From Patagioenas fasciata (Eukaryota > Chordata > Aves > Columbiformes > Columbidae): 64,000 nt of DNA. The position numbers and the translations under genes were made by a program. The stretch is from positions 7,464,001 to 7,528,000 of the forward strand of contig NC_092526.1 in NCBI RefSeq assembly GCF_037038585.1. Direction: 5' to 3'. The notes beneath the pieces are model-generated. The model saw only the letters and a program-made list of their open reading frames with translations, did no database searches and was not told the DNA's origin. This document shows positions 57,480 to 64,000 of this stretch, piece by piece. Every line of letters starts with the position of its first letter. Within the stretch, counting starts at the first letter, position 1.

Positions 57480-59702
57480 TCAACAAAGCAAATACATGAC
57501 ACTTTTATTCAGGAGGGATCATGATGACAGCCAAAAACTTAAACAGTCATTTCAAGAAAAAAAAAAGCACAGAAGAAATCAGCATTTGTTACATCTATCC
57601 ATTCTACTAGCAGTGGTAATATTTTTTGTTAGACTTCCCAGATATTTCTGTATTACAGAGTTAACAAGTAGTCATAATAAACATTTTGTTGGCATTCCTA
57701 GTGAGAAACTTTCTATAAACAAGCAAGTATCTTCCAGAAGAGTCTGAAAACATGGTTTGAAATAAGCAGCCCAGCAGGTGTGGAGGAGTAATAGGCCATG
57801 AAAGCTCACAAATCCTTGTTAGCATAACACCATTTTTCTCTTTGTCATAGTTAATAATCTACAGGCACAATACATGACCCGTATTTTAGGCAACTTGAAT
57901 TACAGAAGACAATTTTATTTTCTTCAAAGTAGTAATTGCTCTTAAAAGAGGAATTAAACATTTCTACAAAATTGACAATGTTCCATATTCCCTTTTTTCA
58001 AATTTGCCTTTCTGAAGAATAACCTCAGCACCCACACGCATTTGAAGTGGTAGGCAACAACAGACATCTAAAAGCAAACAAAGTGTAACCTATTAACATA
58101 GCAAAAATATCCCAAAGCAAAGATGACAAATTACTATCTTTCAAACCTGTGAAGGATACACTGAAATAAAATAGCTGAAAAGGATCTCTTGTATTGCACT
58201 CCCAAATATTTTTCTCATGACTAGTCAGAGGCTATTAAAAACACTACAAATTATAATAAACGCCAATAATACTTTCTGTCACCTCAGTTGAACTACTTAA
58301 TTTCCATGTGAGTAACATGGTAGTTAGAATTGTTTCAGGAAAACAAACAAGCAAATAAAAAAGCATCAGAATTGTTTGAAGTGAAATTAAGAAACAAATG
58401 AGACATTTACTCCACGGCTATAAATATTGTTTTAGTCAACATAGGTGAAGACCCTGCACTAAACTGTTCTCTTTCAAAATGAAAAGTTGCACTACACAGA
58501 GGAAGAAAGGATGGAAAGACAAGTCCTGCAAGATCTTCACGTCTCCAACAAGTTGCATTTTTGCTGGAAGAACCTGAAAGCATTTAAGCTTTCTACAGTC
58601 TGAGGTCACTAGAAGGCAATTCATATCCAATTTACAAGGCCAGGCTGTGATAGTCCCCAGCCTTTTATCAGTTTTAATGTTTTGTCACATAATAATTCAA
58701 CAAAGAGTTTAATGTAAAATAACATAACAGAAAACTAGCTAAAAAATAACACCGGCTTTACATGAGACATAAGCCATATCCTGTTTTAAGAAAAATCCAC
58801 AGAACTGAAGATGGGAAGTAGGATTTACAATGAAACAAAAGAAAGCAAATACTTAATATTCTCTATGTTTCACAACAGTATGACCAGCTTGTATTCAAAT
58901 TGGTTTGGATCCACTTAAACATACTGAAATCTTTTGATTCCTTCCTCAAAAACAACTGTAAAAACAGCACAAAGCAACACTTCAGAAAATACGCACAAAA
59001 AGAACGAAGAATAATCTATTTCCCCCTTGCCCCCAAAGAAACCCTGCAAAAGAAATTCAGGTAAGACTCTTAAATTACTATTTAAAAAGTAGGTAACATT
59101 TAACACCCCTTCTAAGTGCTAAAAGGTCTGCATTCATCACAAATAGTTACATTAAAATTGGTAATGCAACTTTGTGACTCTCAATAGTGAGTTACTAGTC
59201 TATGGAAAACATTCCATTGCTTAAGTTTTCTCTAATACAGGCAGTTTTCATAGTGGAGATAATTTGGCTCTAGTTTCTAAACTTGCACTGATTTGATTAA
59301 AAGAGGCTTAAGGATTTTTGTGTGCTGCAGACTGAAGGGGAGTGGGACAGACCACAGTCCATCCTTAGGAATCCCACCTCTGTCACCTCCCCATGTATTT
59401 GAAGGTTGATTTCTCCTGCCCCACGCAGGACAGGGAAAAGGAGAAGCAAACAAGAAGGCAGACCTTAGGATTTGCTCTACTTTTGGGAGAGAAAATAGAT
59501 TCTAGTAAGCAAACTGATTAAGTGGCTATAGACTGGATAGCAATATAGACCAATATCGGCCAGCAGATTTTAATAGGAGGGACATGATACCTCTTGTCCT
59601 AAAATTATCCCAGCAGTTAAAAGGACTGAGCATTAGGGGTAGAACATTACTTGGTTTTGCACTTAAAAATCCGTAGCTTTCCAATTTTAGTATCTTTTAC
59701 AG

Positions 59703-59902
59703 GTGACAACAATAGGCACCAACTCTAATAGGCAAGAAGCACAAGGACTTGCGTGTTTAAGAGTGGAGGATAACGTGTCATATTTATCTTCTTTAACCTT
59801 TGGGATTGCTGCTCAAATGTATGCTCTTCCACTTCGTCATACTGGTAATGCTATATCACCATCATTCATCCTAAATTCTATTACTTCACCTTCTGGAAAG
59901 AG
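59703..59902 (+). other. Plus-strand exon-like block, open through 66 codons
   Basis: Borders ATCTTTTACAG|GTGACAA and GGAAAGAG|GTAACC, 200 bases, open in one frame (VTTIGTNSNRQEAQGLACLR ... FGIAAQMYALPLRHTGN ... SPSGK). I do not recognise the product. Antisense to R3HDM1. Could be a coding exon of an antisense gene, an lncRNA exon, or chance in AT-rich DNA. Confidence 0.3.
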
Positions 59903-62779
59903 GTAACCATTTTGTTTAAGGAACTATTCTGAATGTGGCCCTTTTCAGAGGAAAAATTAAATCATGATATGTGGAAAGCCACTGGATCCTTTGTTCCAGG
60001 TTCTGACTTGAAAATCATCATATGCAAACCCACTAAATTGACTTGTAACGAGTGAGGATATTTCTGGGAACAGGATCTCCTCAACTTAATCCAATTTCTC
60101 TAATAGGCATCACGACTTCCTCCTTCTTGTTGGCAACATAGATGGAGATAGAAAGCTTTGCTCTGCCCATTATGGAAAAAATTGATTCTCTTTTCTTTTA
60201 AAATGAAAGTAAAAGACAGAAGGTAATTTTTTTGCTCTTTGTTAAAGCTATAACTGGTATCATTGCTTTCAAAAAAGACCCCAGAAACAACTGTCAATAT
60301 AACTGGTATCAATCAAATTCAAGACAGGAAATCGGATTAGAAGGGTGGGGGTGAAAAACTTACATTCAACACACAAAGTGGACACACTGTTAGTGGAAAG
60401 GTCAAATGAAAATTTATTTCTTAAGCAAGCTTCTGTCCACTGGATTATTGCACAGGTCTAAAGAATATCCCTTGTTGTGGACAATATCCACCTACCTCAT
60501 TTTTCCTACAATTATAACTAGTTCACCCCCTAATCTGACAGTCAAAAAATCAGTCAGTGCTAAAGCCCCAGTGAGGCTTGTTCCAGGTCATTCAGAAATC
60601 TCCAGACTATACACAGCCCCTTGTCTTAGCTCTCAGCATTTGTTCTAGTTACATGTAAAGCTGTGCTTCTCTTCAGAAGTTGCTTTAACTTTATTATCGG
60701 AGCACTAAAGGCTGGAACTTCATTATCCACCTGTACTCTCCCTGAAACCAGACCAAGTTTATGTGGAACTGAACAGAGAAAGCCATACCTGTTGCACTGT
60801 GTATCTATATTAGAGTTTAAAGAAAAGAAAGCAAAAACAACGTTTTAAAATTTAAAGCAGGAAGCAGCAGCAGTTGAATTGCTTATCCCAGCACCAGAAG
60901 GCCAGCAACCACAGAAAAGACAGGTGAGATACAGGACCAAGAAGCAGCTGGAGAGGGGAGGCAGTAAATATTTAGACACAGAGACAGGCAGTAAGGAAGT
61001 CTGATGCTTGGCCCAGCTTTTTACAGACATGTGAAAAAATTGTATATTTTTTTCACGTTTGTTATATAGTTCCCATATGCTAAGTGTGAGAAGAGATGCA
61101 ACAGAAATTGATTATCTCTGGTACTCCTAGATTTCCTTCAAGTGTTTCTAAAACACTTCACACTTCCAAAGTCTTTCAGAAAAACAGTTCTAGGGAAGAT
61201 GAACAGAGGATGCAATATAGAAGATGTCTGACCAATCAGGAATCCTCCATTCACAACTAGATAAACCATCTTCACAATCAAATTAAGTGAAGAGGCTGCG
61301 AACGTGCTCAAACCAGTGAGGACAGAGTTGAGAACAGACTATATGAATCTAATAAAAGATATCTACAATTACACATTTGTGCTGTTGGTTTGCTTTTGCT
61401 GTATTTTATTTCTTAATTCTCCTAACTTGGAGTCACAGATCTGACATTCTTCTGCTTAGAAGAACCCTTTATGCATGTACACATGCCCAGAGGAATCACA
61501 GCCATAGGTTATTTTCTATACTATTTATGCTGGATTCCATTAAACTGAGAAGAATCAATGTTGGGTTCACTTCTGTGCTCTTTCAAAGAGGATTATAAGG
61601 ATAATCCTTCCTAGAGAGGAAGTATCAGGAAGAACAAAACGGCATAAAAGATGCTCTGCACTAAACAACAATTACCATTACCACAATAACACTAGACTAG
61701 TGTTGATGTCATCAGAAGCTGTACCATCCGCATAAGGACAATCTACAAATTCACCTGGTTTTCCCCTGGGAGACCTGAGCTTTGTGTAGGATCCACGTTA
61801 TTTCAAGAACTGTTACAGAAGTAGCTGCATGAGAAAAAACAATTTTAAAAAAACCCACTGGCCTTTCACCGTAACTTATATAGTAGCTTCAGGCAACTCG
61901 CTACACAGCTTCAGTGGGAGAACTAATTGACGAGTACATAAAAATTTCTGGGAACAGTCTTGCCTTACCCCTAACATAACTTCACGGGGTGGGAGAAATC
62001 TTTGAAGACTCTTATATAAAAGACTTGCTGCAACAAGAGCTTTTCCAGCTATTTTTCACCTCAATTATTTTAGGAAACATTTAAACACAATATAAACATA
62101 TTTATATTAGCACCATAACCTCAAGGTTCCTGTGATTAGAACAAACACCAACCCTCCCAATCAACCAAAAACACTCACAAAAATGTTTCTTTGTTAGGAT
62201 GAAAGGGGAAAATGTTTATACCTTAAGCAGAAAGTTATGCATCAAAATTCTCACTCTTCCATTATGGGTATAACCAAAACAGAATTACTGCATCCAGCTA
62301 CTGCTTAGTTCTTGAGGACCACCTTAGAAATAATTCTGGTAAGTTAGACCAACATCTCAGACGGCTAAATCAGAGAACTCACTGGTGTCTAAAAGGGGAG
62401 GTCTTGCTGCTCCTTCTTTTCCGTGTGGCTTCTGCCCAATGCTTTTGAAGTGTGGTCTCACCTCCACCTTCGCATCAGCTCTGGTGTTTGTTGAACTTGC
62501 CCGTTGTGTGATTCAACTAGAAGTGACTCAGAACCATAAAGCTCTTCTGCTATGGTAGTTTTTGCTGGGCTGCTGAGCTATGGTGGTGCACAGAACATGT
62601 ATATGAGCAGGAGCCAGCGTGAAGTAAGCAACAAGTGGGACAGAGAGAGAGCTGTACTTTCCCCTTTTGCGGTGGTGACTTTCATAACCAGCTCCGCCCC
62701 AGTAGTCAACAAGGCTCCAACAGCATCAGCCTAATTAAAATAAATTTATGTGAGGGTGCAGATTAATACTGTTTCAGGG

Positions 62780-62798
62780 AAAAAAAAAAAAAAAAAAA
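62780..62798. repeat. Poly(A) tract (A19)
   Basis: Uninterrupted A19 followed by GAAAG. No identifiable retrocopy upstream. Confidence 0.8.
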
Positions 62799-64000
62799 GA
62801 AAGTAGGTATCTTATTAACTGAAAGCCTGTAGATGAATCCTGAGGCACAAGATGGACAGGCCAATAGACACCTATATTTGGAACAGATTAGTCTCTTCTG
62901 GAAAACTTTCCTCAGGGGAGGGGAGGGAAAAGGACTGGAGAAAACTGCCCCAAGTGATAAAGAAGAGGAGAATGAAGAACAAAAACTCCACACAACCTTA
63001 AAAATCTAAACTTGGAGAGGAAGGGAGGATTCCAGAGGGAGCAACAATCCCCTGCCCATGAACAGGCCAAGCTGCACTCTCAGATATTCTGAGTGCCATG
63101 AGCCAGCGTCTGCAATCAAACTTTTGCTCTCCTCTTTTCAGTTCATGCTTTACTTACCTCTGTGGCCCAGGGATTCAAAGACTTTTAAAATCTACTATGC
63201 AGCTTTTATTAAAATGTAGCAGCTGATCTTAAGACTACCATTTATTTAACAGAAAATTCAAAGCAGCTCTGTACAATTTGAGACACAGAAACTGAAATAA
63301 TGCAGAGGCAGCTGTTCCCTTCTTCCAAAAAAGCCAACACACACAACTCTGTTCACATGCTTTCTGCATGTTATCTTATGTCTAAAGTTTGAGATCCATT
63401 AAACAACTAACTAGGGAACAAAGAGTCCCGGCCTCCCTGCTGAACTATGATATTGTGCAGGTCCCGTCCCATTAATAACACAGCATTTAAATGAGAAACT
63501 TGTCCATTTTTGAAGCACGAATTAAAAAAAGAGTTCCTAATCTTGTTTACATTTATGTATTGGAAAATGCTGTACAAATTAATCCATGCTGCATTGACTT
63601 AAATACACTTAAAAGATCTATGCTTTTCCCAATGACACCCTCTACAGAGGTTTTGAAGTTATACATTAATCAGTTAACAACTGAATGCTATTTACTCCAT
63701 TAGCATGAAAAGATACTTTTTATTTTATTCAATTTACCAAAACATTTAGTAATCAGATTTTCAAAGCAACAGTACAATGATAAATCAGAATACAAAAGCA
63801 TAATATATACTGACTCTACCTCTTCCAAAATTAGTTAAGGACTGGATGCAGCCTGCTGTCTATGCAAATTACATCCTACTAGCTACTGAGTGCAGACATC
63901 ACTAAAAGGATCAGCTGGACAGGAAGAGCATCATATTCACCAGAAGGTATTTGATGACTTTCTTGAGAAAACTCCCTCCAAAGGAAATTGAGAAGAAAGA

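Larger units (their letters stand above)
56381..64000. other. R3HDM1: R3HDM1 5' intron (continues past right edge)
   Basis: 7.6 kb upstream of the first coding exon. It contains A-runs at 57460-57479 (A20) and 62780-62798 (A19) and an exon-like block on the plus strand at 59703-59902. No CpG island is seen, so the R3HDM1 promoter is not in the window; in mammals it lies far upstream, head-to-head with ZRANB3. Confidence 0.6.

Overview
The window reads as nuclear DNA of a bird. Three things point that way: two CR1 LINE 3' ends with the avian-type tail (one ends in ATTCTGTG octamers, the other in the CCATTCTATGATGC form), LTR pieces of an avian endogenous retrovirus family, and a gene order matching the R3HDM1-UBXN4 neighbourhood of vertebrates (next to LCT/MCM6 in mammals). 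The CR1 and LTR styles suggest a neoavian bird rather than a galliform, but that is inference. Nothing prokaryotic is present, and most open frames over 60 codons are chance.

Both genes lie on the minus strand, one behind the other. The right and centre (56380 down to 10404) carry the whole coding region of R3HDM1, an RNA-binding R3H/SUZ-domain protein. I could place 24 constitutive coding exons. Their junctions all obey GT-AG and stay in phase, giving 1089 codons including the stop, a predicted protein of 1088 aa close to the mammalian length. The 5' untranslated first exon(s) and the R3HDM1 promoter lie beyond 64000. Two further exon-like blocks fit the frame exactly as optional cassettes: 27300-27401 (34 codons, phase 0-0) and 16030-16197 (56 codons, phase 1-1). 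The large intron between coding exons 16 and 17 holds the miR-128-1 hairpin in sense orientation at 22065-22146. Its miR-128-3p is perfect and its 5p arm carries one substitution.

The left end carries the start of UBXN4 (erasin/UBXD2): its CpG-island promoter, its first coding exon (2233-2314) and part of intron 1, which contains an old LTR. A CR1 3' end sits directly upstream of the promoter. About 6-7 kb without recognisable genes separates this from the 3' end of R3HDM1.

Beyond annotation, the most interesting points are the two in-frame cassettes, a block at 38302-38446 that looks like an exon on both strands (on the R3HDM1 strand it would be a stop-carrying 'poison' exon between the R3H and SUZ halves), a second plus-strand exon-like block at 59703-59902 whose phase matches the first, and the miR-128-1 5p variant. 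The remaining intronic sequence is mostly AT-rich and unremarkable.
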